Below, one piece after another: positions 34,301-46,316 of a stretch of 64,000 bases of DNA (within the stretch, counting starts at the first letter, position 1; each line of letters begins with the position of its first letter). The position numbers and the translations under genes were made by a program. The stretch is from Cornus controversa (Eukaryota > Streptophyta > Magnoliopsida > Cornales > Cornaceae), in contig CM048849.1 in NCBI GenBank assembly GCA_026545225.1, forward strand, positions 27,972,836 through 28,036,835, written 5' to 3'. The notes below the pieces were generated by a model. The model was given only the letters and a program-made list of their open reading frames with translations, ran no database searches and had not been told where the DNA came from.

Positions 34301-37300
34301 TATCTTCCATCACCGCCCTACTCTAAACCCTAACCGCCACCTTATCAATCTTTCCAATCCTTGATGCCACTTCGTTACACAATCATGTCTGTAAAAACAA
34401 ATACAAGTAATTCTGACAGCAAGAAGTCGTCCATGGTGACCATTCATGAGACTTCCTCTCCAATTCCTTCTATTAAATGGGATGGTGCTAACTATCGTGT
34501 TTGGTCTCACATTTTGGAGATGCATATTGCTGGCAGAAAGAAGAAGGGCTATATTACAGGGAGAAAGGCTGCACCCGCAGAGAGTGATCCAAGCTATGAT
34601 GAATGGGAGGCTGAAGACGCTCTAGTCAAGTCCTGGCTCATCAATTCCATGACTGACAAGCTGATGTCACACTTTGTGCAGTGCGGAACAGCTAAGGAGG
34701 TTTGGGATGCGGTCAAGAGGAGCTATCTTGATGTTTCTAATTCTTCTCAAGTCTATGAATTGATGAAGAAATCCTTTCAATCACGTCAGGGTGGTTGCGC
34801 TCTTGCAGAATATTCCAATGAGTTAAACTCAATATTCATGGACCTTGATTATGGTAGGCCAAATGATATGACGTGTCCAACTAATATTGAGAAACAAAGG
34901 AAGCGTATTGCTGAGGATCGGTTCGGGTCTATATGTTTCTTACAGGACTTGATCACAGTTTAGATCAAGTTAGCTGTCTTGGCCACCTCTCATTTACCAA
35001 GCCTGGAGGAAGCCTATTCTCTTGTCCATTGCGAAGCACAGAAAAAAGTCACCATGGGAACGGAAGATCACTCTGAGGCCTCTGCACTGGCTGTTCAAAA
35101 GAATAATACTCGGCCAACATTTTTTGCTCCTTCTACCGATTCTTTTTCTCGCTTCTGCACTCACTGGAATAGCATCAAACATACAGTAGATGTTTGCTGG
35201 AAGAAGCATGGTTATCCAGAGTGGTATAAGCTTAAGCAAGCCGAGAAAAAAAAACAAGAAATCTGCTCAGGCCGAGAAAAAGAAACAAGAAATCTGCTCA
35301 GGTTGCCCTCTCTAACACTACTCCTGCTTCTCATGTTTCTCGATTGTCTTCTCAAGAAGGTAATTCTGGTTCGGTTTTTATTTCCGCTGCCTTTAACACT
35401 TGGGTTATTGATTCAGGGTCACTGATCATATGACTAGTAAATCGTCCTTGCTTGACTCTCTAATGCCCTCACCTGTTAAGTCTATTCAGGTTGCTAATGG
35501 GACTCCTATGCCGATTTTAGGGGCTGGGAATGTCTCACTTTCTCCCACTCTCTCCAAGTCTTCTGTCTTACTTGCGCTTAATCTCTCTAATAGTCTTCTT
35601 TCCATTAGCAAGATTACCAAATATCTTAATTGTTCTGTAACCTTTCACTCTACTCATTGTGTGTTTCAGGACAATCTTACGAAGATGACGATTGACATTG
35701 GTAAGGAAAGGGGAGGACTTTACTACTTGGAGGGGGCAGGGGAGTTGTTGCAATCTGAATCTGGCCGTGGTTTTCAAGTAGCAAGAGAGACCTCTGATAG
35801 AGAGAAGTCAGTTGGGTCATCCATCTTTTTCTTATTTAGAACGTTTATTTCCTTAGTTGTTTCGGAATGTTTATGTTTCTAGTTTAAGGTGTGAACAATG
35901 CATTTATGATAAAAAAATCATCGTGTACCTTTCAAAATAAGTTTCAATAAAAGTCCGAGTTCTTTTATGTCACGCCCCGGTTTGCAACACCCGGAAGGGC
36001 ATGGGAGAATGGGGGTAATTAAGTAAAACATCAGCAATCCTCAACAATAATCATGCCACGATATCATACCTTGATACCAAGCTGTCACACTCCGACTCCC
36101 GGGTCATGACTTGTCTCGGAAACCTTTACCTTTATCAATACCTCAATCCCTCATCGGATATGTCGTAATGAACAATATTCTAGGTTATCATTTCATAATC
36201 AGCGGAAGCATAATTCTATTCTTACATGTGTGCATGCATAATGCATTATCAACGAATCTCCATGGTTTCGCATGATCGAAAATGTTGTATCATGCGAAGT
36301 ACTTGCGAAGTACTATCGAAAGTTTCCAACTCTCGGGACTTTTGACACTTTGCAACTCTGCAATTTTTCGTATAATCGAACATCACATTTTACACAATCG
36401 AACACCGGTGCCTTATCTGTAAAAATGGTTGGGAAAAGGGGGTGAGCATCGACATGCCTAGTAGAGATACCCATACCAACCTATGCATCGACTCGACGCG
36501 ACCTACATGAAATGCAAGCATGGCATCCCTACGCAACATGACATATTTCCAATGCTTGTGAAATGCTAATCATGGCATTCCTACACACTATGTGGTATGT
36601 GACAATGCATATGCACAAGGAAGTCTCAATTCAATACTTAATGGAACACATGCTCAACAATGCTCATTTAAAGTACAAGACATGCAAGCATCAACATAGA
36701 TATCATGCTCCAATAACAAGACTTAAACACTAAGTCACGTAGATACCAAAATCAATCAAGTATGACACATAGATTCGAAATCGTTCAAAGTGGGAACATT
36801 CGTAGAACCACTGGATAACCGCTAATTTACAGGTGAACAACCCAAGGGTCTAGAAGGAACCATATCCAACTTTACGGGCTACTAACTCGATGGTCTAGAA
36901 GGAACCACCTTGGCCAAGTTTTGAATTTTGCACCCTAGGGATCTATACCCTCATTGCTTTTCCGACCTCCTCTCAAAATCGACAACCAATCACATAGTTT
37001 TCAAGTATGGCAAAACATAAAATTCCAAGTGCATCATAAGCCAGTTAATTCCCATGCTAAAACATGTTCTTTCTATGCATATCACAATGCAACAATTCCA
37101 CATTCCAAGCGCATCATAAGCCACTTGATTCCATGCCAAAACATATATTTCCATGCATATAACAATGTAACATTTGTAAAATGGATTATTTTCATGTATT
37201 TTATCAAACATGCAAAATACATCAAGTACTACATAGTTTCCACAACTATAAATCATGCTATTAGGCAACATTTAACCACAATTGCTAATACATAGGGCAT

Positions 37301-40300
37301 GTCTACACAATTCTCATCATAACACACTTTGATACACTTTCAAACACAGTTGAATTTAGCAATACCATCAAAGCATATACATATAGCATCAATGTATATA
37401 ATTATTACTATAATTAGCATGTAGAGACTCAATTAACCAAACTAGCATAATTTAAGATGCAAGACTCACTGTCTAGCAACCCTAAACATGCTAACCAATT
37501 CAATTCACATCGATTCCTAAGGAATCGATGAGAAGATGAAAAGAACACCCCTACCTCAATTCCAAGACAAATTCTCACCAAACCCAACTTTGCCTGAAAT
37601 CGATTTCGATCGGACCAATCTCAAGCTCTCAATGCGTAGACCGTTTCTCTCTTCTTCGGCACCTTCTAATTCTCACCCTAAGACTCTCAAAATCAATGGA
37701 GAAGGGAAGATGATATTGTCACATATAGATATATATATATTTGCTCCTCACAGCTGATGGAAAATGAGAAATGAGGGTTGGGTCATTCTCTTTCTATTTA
37801 TAGACCTAGTATCCACTTATTTACAAAAATGCCACTAGTCTCTCCTAAAACCTTCCCGGGCTCCGTTTTTAATTTCGGTAACTCCGATTGACTCGAAATC
37901 AATTCCGTAGCACGTTAAATATTTTATTTAAGCTACCTTCCGAATTTGGTGTCATTCCGACACTTTTGGATTTCTGGGCCCACAGGGCCTGCGCCTCAGC
38001 GAGGTCAACTCAACCCAAAAAAGTCAACTTTTGCCAAACGCTTAGAAAACTTCCCCGAACACTTGTACAAGTCCTCAAACATGTATTTTATGTTCAAAAA
38101 CGCATAAATAATCAATTAAAACATTTATATGACCATAAACGAAAATGAAAGAAAATCAGCCAAAAATGATCACGGTCCTTACATTTTACCTGTGCTTATA
38201 ATGATGTTTGGGGTCTTTTTTCTACTTGTTCTGCTTCGGGTCATAAATATTTTGTCTTTTATTGATGACTGTACTAGGGTGAGCTGGGTATATTTGCTGA
38301 AGTCTAAGAGTGATGTTATACACGTTATCCCTCAATTTTCCAAAATGATTACCACACAATTTCATACTCAGGTTCAGGTCTTTCACTCTGATAATGGTCA
38401 TGAGTTTGTGAATTAGTCTCTTGCTGATTTATTCAAAGAACATGGCATTCTCCACCAAACATGTACATACACGCCACAACAGAACGTCATAGCAGAGCGT
38501 AAGAACTGCCACATTCTAGAGGTGGCCCAGGCTTTATGCTTTACCATGCGTGTTTCCAAACGTTTCTAGGCTGAGGCTATTATGACCGTTATCTTTCTCA
38601 TCAACCGAATGCCTACTCGTATCATTGACTATCAAACTCCTTTGAGAATGTTATCATTGTTTCACCCTATTCCTTCTGCTTTAAATCTTTGTCCTAAGGT
38701 TTTTGGTTGTGTGTTATGTTCATATGCACTCTCATCAAAGGGATAAGCTTGATCCTCGTGCTCTTAAGTGTGCTTTTATTATATACTCTAATTCCCAAAA
38801 AGGATATAAATGTTTTCATTCTCCTACAAGAAAATACTATGTATCCATGGATGTTCAGTTCTGTGAACGGGAGTCTTATTTTCCTGGCGATGTGTCTCTG
38901 GTTCCTCTTCAAGGGGAGATTAGTAGTAAGGAAAAGGAACGGTTATGGTTAGAAGAGAAGAGGTTATGGATTTCGGGTCTGGGGGAGGATTCAACTGATT
39001 TGGGTAAGGGGAAGTCTTTAGATGCTCCCAACCCTTTGGCAGTTGAGTCTAAACCTAAGGAAAGAAGAGGTGAAAGACCAGCCTGGTTATTCTAACAGGG
39101 TTATACAAGGAAGAACAAGGATGCTACTGTCATATCCCCTCCAAGTTCCAATACTCCTCTTGATGATACTACCATGCCATCGGATAACTCTTCCAAGACT
39201 ACTCCTGAGGTACATGTTCCTTCTCCTTTAACTTCCAAAACTGCTACCTTGGATCCACAAGGTGGTGATCAAGGTAGGAGATATCATCTTCGTGATCGTA
39301 AAGAACCTGATAGGTTGGGTTTCTCAAAATCATCTTCTAATGTTGTCTATCCCATTTCTGATTTGTCTCTTATCATTATCTATCTAAGACTCACCTAGCT
39401 TTTGCCCTTCAGTTGTCTTCTGTGTCTATTCCTAGTCATTTTCAAGAAGCCCTTGAAGATCCTAAATGGAAGTCAGTTATGGTAGAAGAAATGAAGGCTT
39501 ACTTGGGAGATGGCCATTAAGACAGTTTAATGTGAAGAATGCCTTCCTCCACGGTGATCTGATAGAGGAGGTGTACAATGGATCCCCCTCCAAGGTTTAC
39601 ACTGAAAGGAGGTAAGGTATGCAAACTGAATAAGGCTCTATATGGGTTGAAGCAGCCGCCAAGGGCATGGTTTGGCAGGTTAAGCTACTCAATGAAGAAG
39701 TATGGTTTTAAGCAAGCTTTGGCAAACTACACTCTGTTCTATAAGAGAGATAGTGATGACATTACTTTGCTTATTGTTTATGTTGATGACATGATTGTTA
39801 CAAGTAGTAACTCTAGTGAAATAGAGAAGCTTCGGAGATATCTGGGCAAGGAATTTGAAATGAAGGACTTGGGGGCTCTAAAAAACTTCTTAGGCATTGA
39901 AGTGTCTCGGTCCAAGCAAGGACTCTTCCTCTCACAACGGAAGTATACGTTAGATCTCTTGGCTGAAACTGGTAACTCCGCCTGTGAACCTGTAGATACT
40001 CCCATTGAGGTGAATCACGGCATGTCTATCTATCCTGATCAAATTCCAACGAACAAAGAGAGATATCAAAGAGTTGTGGGGAAATTGATCTACTTGACTC
40101 ACACTAGACCTGACTTATCATATGCAGTTAGTGTCATAAGTCAATTCATGCATAGTCTGAGTGGCCGACACATGAATGCAGTGAATCGTATCTTGGCTTA
40201 TCTGAAGTTCTCTCTAGGCAAAGGTATTATGTTCTCTGAACATGGACATGTTGATATTGTGGGTTACACAGATTCTGACTTTGTTGGATCCAGATTGGAT

Positions 40301-42940
40301 AGGAAGTCTACTTCAAGGTATGTGTCATTTGTAAGAGGTAATTTGGTGACTTGGAGGAGTAAGAAACAGAATGTGGTATCATTGTCTAGTGTAGAAGCTG
40401 AATACTGCATGCTCCATCATGCCGCTACGAAACTTACTTGGCTAAGAATTCTCTTAAATGAGCTCGGATTTGGTTCAAATAAACCTATAGTGCTCTTTTG
40501 TGATAACATGATAGCTATTGAGATTGCAAATAACCCAGTATAACACGATTGAATGAAGCATATTGAACTTGACAGGAACTACATCAAAGATAACCTAGAT
40601 TCTGGTATGATAAGGGTTCCCTACATTAAGAGTGCGGGTCAACTGGCTGATATGATGACTCATGCTGTTACTAGTGGTCCATTCTATACATCACTATCCA
40701 AGTTGGGCATGTGCGATATCTATGCACCAACTTGAGGGAGAGAGTTAGCGTATATTATGTAATTATTCTGTATATTGGTGTTTCCTTATTTAGATAGGAA
40801 TTAGTTGTTAGATTGATAATATAGTTGTCGAATTGATTCCGATTGATTGTATGATTGACTATCCTAAAATAGGATTGTGTATCATGTATAAATACCCTTG
40901 AGATATATGAGAAAGATAAGTAAGCCAATTTTTCAATTTGAATGTATCTATTATCAACAGCTTTCTGCCTAAATGTTATCATGACTACACTTTTATTTAT
41001 ATATGTGTATTTTTTATAAGTTCCTCCCAACACGTCATATAGAAAGTACGAAACTCAAACTCTGAATGTCCTTTGTTGAAGACTCTTAAAGAATGTGAGT
41101 ACCACCTTTCCTTGTGTTCCATTCCTCAACAAAAAATCTAAAATAAAATAAGAAGTAAAAATAGAGAAGGCAAAATACAACTCAAGTACAATTTGATAGA
41201 ATTTTAAAAATATGTAGTTTCTCTTATACATGTACACCAACAAACTAAAGCTTTTTTTCTCTTCCCTAAAAAGAATGGCAATTAGGCTGATATTTCTTTA
41301 TACTATTGTACACCCCACAAACATGCGTTTTTAACACAAGTAAACTTGACCAACAATGATATCAAATTCAGAGCTGACTTCTACAATTCTATCACATGTC
41401 AGCGAAGTTGGTATTTTGTTCCTTCATTTGGTATTTAATCCAATCAGGTAAATTTATCAGCTGAAATAGAAATGAGTAAGCCAAAGCCTGACAACAACAA
41501 AATTAAAAGTACATCATATTGGCTCTATCAGATAGTATAGAATGTGCTAATGATTAACCTTGAAAAAATGAACTATTTAAGCAATCAAGTAACCAGGGAC
41601 AAAAAAGAAGCAATCAAGTAATCAGGGGCCTCATGACATTAATGAACTTTCGAAGTCAACAAAAGAGACTAATTTAAACTAAAAAGATTTAAACTTAGAT
41701 CACAACTATCAACCATTCAGGATTACATTAGCAAGGAAATGCACCTTCATGAAAATGCCATAGCCCAGAAGAGGACTACCAAAAGCAGAAAGATATCACC
41801 AGTGTCAATACCTTAACAAACTTTTAAAATTCAATAATTTAATAACATTGAAATTAACAAAGAAATGTGGCATGCTGGTAACTTTGATAGAGTACTTGGA
41901 GTACTTCAATGAAATGTGGCATGCTGATTACTTATCCAAAAAAAAAAATGTGGCATGCTCATAAAACAAAATGAAGGCACAATGGATTAAAGTGTTTTCC
42001 CATTTTAATGGCATACCATATCCACAACAGTTTGGCTTGGTAGGAACTCAAAAACTCCATCACTTGCAACTACAAAGAACAGATGATTAGGTGTAAGCTG
42101 AATCATTGACACCTCAGGAACAGCAACCACACCAATCTTCTCAGCTAAATTATCACCTACACTCCGTGTAAATGCAGTCCCAGGGTAAATCCCATCTTGA
42201 ACCCACAACCTCGGAGGATCACCACCTTCAGTCTCTTCGTCACCCCATGATTGAATACGCGGATCCTTAAGCCCTTCCACTTGATCAACACTTAAAACCC
42301 TGGCCCCACAAAGCTTCACTCTCTCACATTCATCTTTCCGGAATGGCGTCTGATCATGAGACAGATCTTCAGCAACAATTAGGTTCCCATCCTTAACAGC
42401 AATCACAGCTCTTGAATCACCCACATTCGCCACATAAAGCGTATCCCCAACAACGAGTACTGTAATTGCCGTGGTACCACTCATTGAATCGTCTATAACA
42501 CTATTATTATGTAGTTCGGTATTTGTCGCTAGAAAGGCAGAATTATAAGCTTTAACAGGATCATCCAACAGTGTAGTGTCACTAGATAAAATTTCAACTA
42601 ACCTTTCCTTAACAAAATTAGAACATTGTGTACCAAATTGTCCATGCCCATCAAACACACCAAAGAAATGAACATTTGGGTTACCTTGGAGTTGTGTTTT
42701 GATACAGAAACTATCTTGGTTTTCTTTCTCTGGCGTTTCTGGGTAGTACCCACGTTGTGTGAGGATTGAATACTCCAACAAGAAGTTGTGGGAAGGAACA
42801 GGAACATAATCTAATAACCCATCTGTAACTATATGTGTTCCGTCCCCAGTATATGCACCCAATTCTTGAAAGCCCCTGTCATCACCATCTGAAGATGGTG
42901 GGCGTCGCTTACAACAACACTTCCCATGAACACAACCCAT
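31149..42940 (-). CDS. Protein phosphatase 2C (PP2C 35-like), three exons, giant first intron
   Basis: Exons 42940-42017, 32263-32135 and 31385-31149 join in frame to 429 codons plus stop, all with GT..AG junctions. The enzyme is a Mg/Mn-dependent Ser/Thr phosphatase. The N-terminus [10 protein letters not shown] offers Gly2 for myristoylation and Cys3 for palmitoylation, so membrane anchoring is likely. PP2C motifs in order: ENQDSF (about residue 74), [11 protein letters not shown] (about 93), [23 protein letters not shown] and [13 protein letters not shown]; the metal-binding Asp residues are present. Exon 2 supplies the [34 protein letters not shown] end of the domain. Exon 3 adds a Ser-rich tail with [10 protein letters not shown]. 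The closest family member I recognise is Arabidopsis At3g06270. The start is the only ATG giving the MGC lipidation signal. Intron 1 holds a foldback element, a SINE and a nested copia. It converges with SAC3B. Confidence 0.9.
32135..32263 (-). other. PP2C exon 2
   Basis: 43 codons after the TTTGTAG acceptor, beginning [18 protein letters not shown] and finishing the phosphatase domain at [11 protein letters not shown]. If the donor at 32134 is not used, translation runs on for about 22 codons to a stop at 32066. Confidence 0.9.
32491..33881. mobile_element. Non-autonomous foldback/Mutator-like element with (ACGGACACGG) ends
   Basis: The left end reads CTAGGAATCACGGACACGGACACGGG; the right end in reverse complement reads CTAAGAAGCATGGACAC. 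The left arm (32495-32600) is filled with ACGGACACGG/ACACGGATACG repeats and the right arm (33640-33870) with AGTGTC/ GTGTCTA repeats, so the arms are mutually complementary in character. No transposase was seen. An Au-type SINE is inserted at 33231-33391. The superfamily cannot be fixed because no target-site duplication was found. Lies in PP2C intron 1. Confidence 0.6.
33231..33391 (-). mobile_element. Au-type SINE with 14-bp target-site duplication
   Basis: The + strand reads GGCCCAGTGCACGAGACTCC, then CGCCACTGCGGGGTCTAGGAGGGTC, then GTACGCAACCTTACC and finally GCAAGGCCCACCC. This is the reverse complement of the plant Au SINE. The pol III boxes are on the reverse strand near 33380 and 33330. 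AGAACTTTGATTAA is repeated on both sides (33217-33230 and 33392-33405). The exact duplication indicates a fairly young insertion. Confidence 0.93.
34361..40735 (+). pseudogene. Degenerate copia gag-pol polyprotein (split by solo LTR)
   Basis: Gag starts at the ATG at 34361 and runs open to 34963. It includes an [19 protein letters not shown] segment typical of the UBN2/retrotran_gag_2 family. A zinc-knuckle-like [19 protein letters not shown] lies at 35155-35215, with Trp where the second Cys would be. Protease IDSG near 35412 is followed by a one-base frameshift. The GAG-pre-integrase and integrase are cut by the insertion at 35968. Integrase resumes at 38195 with [28 protein letters not shown] and [12 protein letters not shown] at 39578-40543 keeps [10 protein letters not shown] and the catalytic YVDD (39778-39789). 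RNase H ends near 40735. Confidence 0.88.
35968..38183. mobile_element. 2.2-kb solo LTR (Ty3-type) nested in the copia integrase
   Basis: Starts TGTCACGCCCCGG and ends GGTCCTTACA, giving TG...CA ends; TTTTA flanks both sides (35963-35967 and 38184-38188). It is 2,216 bp with no gag-pol. Its 3' half, about 37500-38183, is clearly related to 57501-57974 and 59840-60318: the same 'ATTTATAGAC..., AAAATGCCACTA, ...TTTGGTGTCATT...GACACTTTTGGATTT' order and the same terminal TTACA. LTR length and style suggest a Ty3/gypsy (chromovirus-like) family, but no internal domain is present to prove it. Confidence 0.85.
40936..42016. other. PP2C intron 1, proximal part
   Basis: AT-rich intron sequence between the copia element and the exon 1 donor. 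A near-repeat of GAAATGTGGCATGCTG occurs at about 41866, 41910 and 41948. No gene is supported. Confidence 0.5.
42017..42940 (-). other. PP2C exon 1
   Basis: 308 codons from ATG (42940-42938) to the donor after GATATG (GT at 42016-42015). It holds nearly the whole catalytic domain. Confidence 0.93.
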
Positions 42941-43680
42941 GTTTCAATAAAAGATATGGAGAGCCTAACAAATCAAAAATTCATATATGTAGACCAAAGT
43001 TTTCCCTAAAAAATGATTCCAAAAGGAACAGACATGAAGCAAACCTTCAAAGAAATGCAATTCTTCTCGAACAATGACCAACTGGGTACTGCAAAAAGTC
43101 AACATTTAAATGCGATTCTTGAGGAACAATAAGCAAATGGGTACTCCGGAAATTTAACATTGTGGCTGTTTCAAATGGATTTGTGAAAGAAAATCTACAA
43201 TAACTGAGAAACGACCAACAAACCCTAGAAGTAAAACATACCCTGCAGAGCTGTCTCCGACGACAACTATGATATTATATTGATAGGACCCGTTAATTCG
43301 GGCAATTATTATAGTATCATAAATAAAAGGTAAACGAAATAATTACGGTCTGTTTCGTTTTTTTTTTTTTTTTTTTCTGTTTCATTGACATGTTTTTAAG
43401 TTTGAATATAAATGATTTGATTAGCATCCTTAGGCTTAAATCTTGTTAGGTTCCTTTAATTAGGATTTGCATATCACGAAGATTGAGATGACGAGTTCCA
43501 TAGCCCAAAACACCCACACGTGACCAATTGGGTGGACAATCACCCATCAAAGGCGATTAATTGTAGCTTCAATAAACCTATTTCGTACTTCTTCTTTTTT
43601 TTTATATATTTCACAAATAATTATACGCCAGCAAAATTTTTAACACAAATCTAAATCATCTTCCATACAAATATTTTAGG
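42941..43680. promoter_or_regulatory. Probable 5' UTR and promoter side of PP2C
   Basis: Sequence upstream of the PP2C ATG on the reverse strand. An acceptor-like AG precedes the ATG within a T-rich stretch, so a 5' UTR intron is possible. A poly(T) run of about 22 lies at 43356-43377. No core promoter element can be assigned with confidence. Confidence 0.3.
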
Positions 43681-44066
43681 GTCGTTTGAAAAGTTTTCTA
43701 AGAGATTAAAACAGGTTTTTAAATCTAAAAAGTTCTTTAAAAAAATATTAGTATTTGATAAAATAAGAAAAATGAATTTCTAATGAAAATCGAAATCCTA
43801 AAAAGTCCATTCAAAGGAAACTAGAAAATTTTACTTTTTGAAGGAAACCAGAATTATTTTAAGTAACAAATTTTATTGACAATTTTGCCTTCTTTTATTT
43901 CATGAAACTTAATTATTAAGAATAAATTTGTTAAGTTAAAATTATATTAATTGTACAAGGAATTTCAAAAAATGTATCAACCAAATAACTTTTTTTGAAG
44001 ACATTTTTAAAAGCCTTTTAAATGTAAGAAATTTTAAAATCAGGAAGCTCCTCTAAACAGAGTATC
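43676..44066. mobile_element. Candidate MITE (AT-rich, imperfect inverted ends)
   Basis: The left end TAGGGTCGTTTGAAAAGTTTTCTAAGAG and the reverse complement of the right end (ACTCTGTTTAGAGGAGCTTCCTGA) resemble each other, and the interior is AT-rich with TTTAAAA stretches on both arms. This is the general form of hAT- or Harbinger-type MITEs. No firm target-site duplication was found. Confidence 0.3.
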
Positions 44067-45020
44067 TATAAGTGTAAATACAATGCTTTTATTTCGAAAT
44101 AATATTTATTATTTATTAATTTAAAAATAATAAATATGTTTCATTATTGAATTAAATCAGAGTAATACTGTTATATTTGCAAAATAAATGTGTCACATAT
44201 GTACATAAAATAAAGCACAGAATTTTGTTTAGGAGACTATTCTCTTCCTTCATTAGACAAAATATGACCTCATTTTATTGCTACAAAATCAACATTAATT
44301 ATTTTTTATGCTTCTTTCAGACCCAGCAGTAGATAATATACCAAAAAAAAAATGACGGTAGAGATTGTGGTGGAGGTTTGATCTTAAGGAATCATTGGGG
44401 TTGACAAGTGACAATGGCTTCTTTCTGACTGTAATTACACAGTGCTGGCGTTGCTGAAGCTGACTGTTACTGCAATAGGACTACACAGCTATTATGGTGA
44501 AGGGGATTGCCACCTATCAGCCACAGAGCTACATGAGGCCTAGATGGGACAACTGGCCACCTCAAATTTTTTATCTTTTTATTTTATATAATATAAAATT
44601 TTAGAATTTCACACTCCTAAAATTTAGTATCTCTCATCATTGGAGTATCTATATATCTATCTTTAATTCTCTCAATCCTTATAATACACGACTTCGAATG
44701 AAGAATAACAATTTCTAAGAATGTAGGGAAAAAGATTCTAAATAAAGCATTCTTCTATATAATACATGAAAAATTGTTTAAAATAACAACATAAGAGACG
44801 CATCATTCACTATATTTTTTTCTTTCTTTAACTTTTACATTGGTTATTTAAAAATAATCATAATATCTTTGTTTTTTTTAACTAGGATTAGATAATATTG
44901 ATAGTCAATCTTGTATAATTAAAAGGTTAATTGCGAGAAACTTCTCTGAATTATTATTATTATTTTTTTGCATATCTTGTGCACTAATTTTTTTAGCATA
45001 TCACCTCCATGTATTATTAA
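44067..45020. other. AT-rich intergenic sequence, nothing identified
   Basis: No open frame, RNA gene or repeat boundary that I can support. Confidence 0.5.
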
Positions 45021-45530
45021 ATATTTTGCATTCACACCCTTTTATTAGTGAGCCGTTAGAATGTAACCGTTATACAAAACACATGATGGTCATGTGCTTG
45101 CATTTTTTTTTATTAAAATACCCAAAATAACCTTGGTTAAATTCAAAAAATACATCTAAGTTTTTTTTTTTTTATTATTATTTTTTACAAATCAACCATG
45201 TATTAACTTTTTTGTATATCACCCCCATACCGGAGAAATTATACAATACCCGAGAGGTACTGATGATGTGGTATTCCCGGCAAGTGTAAGTCCTCCATCT
45301 CTTTTCAAAACTACCAATTTTTCTACAATCAAGAAGAAATGGAGGGTTTACACTTCCCGAGGATACCACATCATTGGCATCCCTAGGGTATTGTATACTT
45401 TCTTCCCATACTGGTCGTTTTGCACTCCACCCTTCTATTAGTGAATTGTTGGGATATAACCGTTAGACAGAACACGTGATGGTTACATGCTTGCATCTTT
45501 TTAAAGATCCCAAAATAACCCTACTCCAAA
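45021..45530. repeat. Foldback flanked by direct repeats
   Basis: An inverted repeat spans 45240-45400. The left arm reads ACAATACCCGAGAGGTACTGATGATGTGGTAT and continues to CAAGTGTAAGTCCTCCAT. The right arm in reverse complement reads ACAATACCCTAGGGATGCCAATGATGTGGTAT and continues to GAAGTGTAAACCCTCCAT. Outside the hairpin, a block of about 105 bp is directly repeated at about 45030-45135 and 45418-45525 (CACCCTT.TATTAGTGA, then CATGCTTGCAT, then CCCAAAATAACC). It looks like a composite non-autonomous repeat. No coding capacity. Confidence 0.75.
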
Positions 45531-46306
45531 TATCTGTTTCACTGATTTTATAAATCGTAACCTCTCTCCACCTATACGAAATTCTCTCTCTCTCTCCTCA
45601 TTCTCTTCCATTATATATCACTCTTTATCTCTTCATTATATATAGACCAAATTGCACTAAACACCCCTAAACGATAAACTTCTTGTAACATAAACCCTTA
45701 AACTATTTTCTTTAGCACTAACTCCCTCGTCTTTCAAAAGAATCACTTAAGCTAACGATCGTCTAAAAATCATTATTGTACGATGTTTAATTACAAATGT
45801 ACTAGTTAGTAATTAACTTGAAAAAATAAGATAAAAAACTACCCAAATGAAATTATTATCAGTTTAAACCACTTATTTTCTCTCTCTCCCAAACTCTACA
45901 ATTTTCTTTATCACTAGCCATGCCACCGTCATCCCCTAACCCCACCATTGGCCACACCAATGCCTCTAATAAATCTTTACTCCACCACTTTGACCTCCAC
46001 CTATTTCTCTCTCCCAAAGTTCACTTTTCTCTCTCTTTCTTTATCACTACCGGTCGGTGTCAACTAATTCTAATTAAAAAAAAAACGTAATATTTCATTG
46101 ATGGAATTGAACCCAAGGATAGCCCTAGGCTGCCTACAACGTATCATTCCTTTGCAGAGGAAAGAATCAGATCTGTAGTTTGAAAAGATATGTTTTGACC
46201 TACGGTACTATATTCTCAATTTTGATCGAGTTTCGTTTTAAAAAATTAGTTTGGAACATGCATGTTAAAGAGATAACTATTTTGAGTGAAAGGTGATATA
46301 AAAATA
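45531..46306. other. Intergenic sequence, nothing identified
   Basis: Pyrimidine-rich tracts (CT)n at about 45585-45600 and 45880-46050. No gene is supported. Confidence 0.5.
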
Positions 46307-46316
46307 TTTATGAATT

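Larger units (their letters stand above)
33994..40935 (+). mobile_element. Ty1/copia retrotransposon with short LTRs, inactivated, antisense in PP2C intron 1
   Basis: The LTRs are short (33994-34177 and 40745-40935), about 96% identical over the shared 170 bp by hand count. A primer-binding site TGGTATCAGAGCG (34181-34193) follows the 5' LTR and the purine tract TTGAGGGAGAGAG precedes the 3' LTR. The likely duplication is ATTTC (33989-33993) / ATTTG (40936-40940), one mismatch. Excluding a nested 2,216-bp solo LTR the element is about 4.7 kb. Gag, protease, integrase, RT and RNase H follow in copia order, with stops, frameshifts and a deletion of the RT N-terminal part near 39505. Confidence 0.9.

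Noticed and set aside
36954-37295. Open frames inside the 2.2-kb solo LTR
   Set aside because: They show repeated His/Ala/Cys-rich words from short LTR repeats and have no domain similarity.
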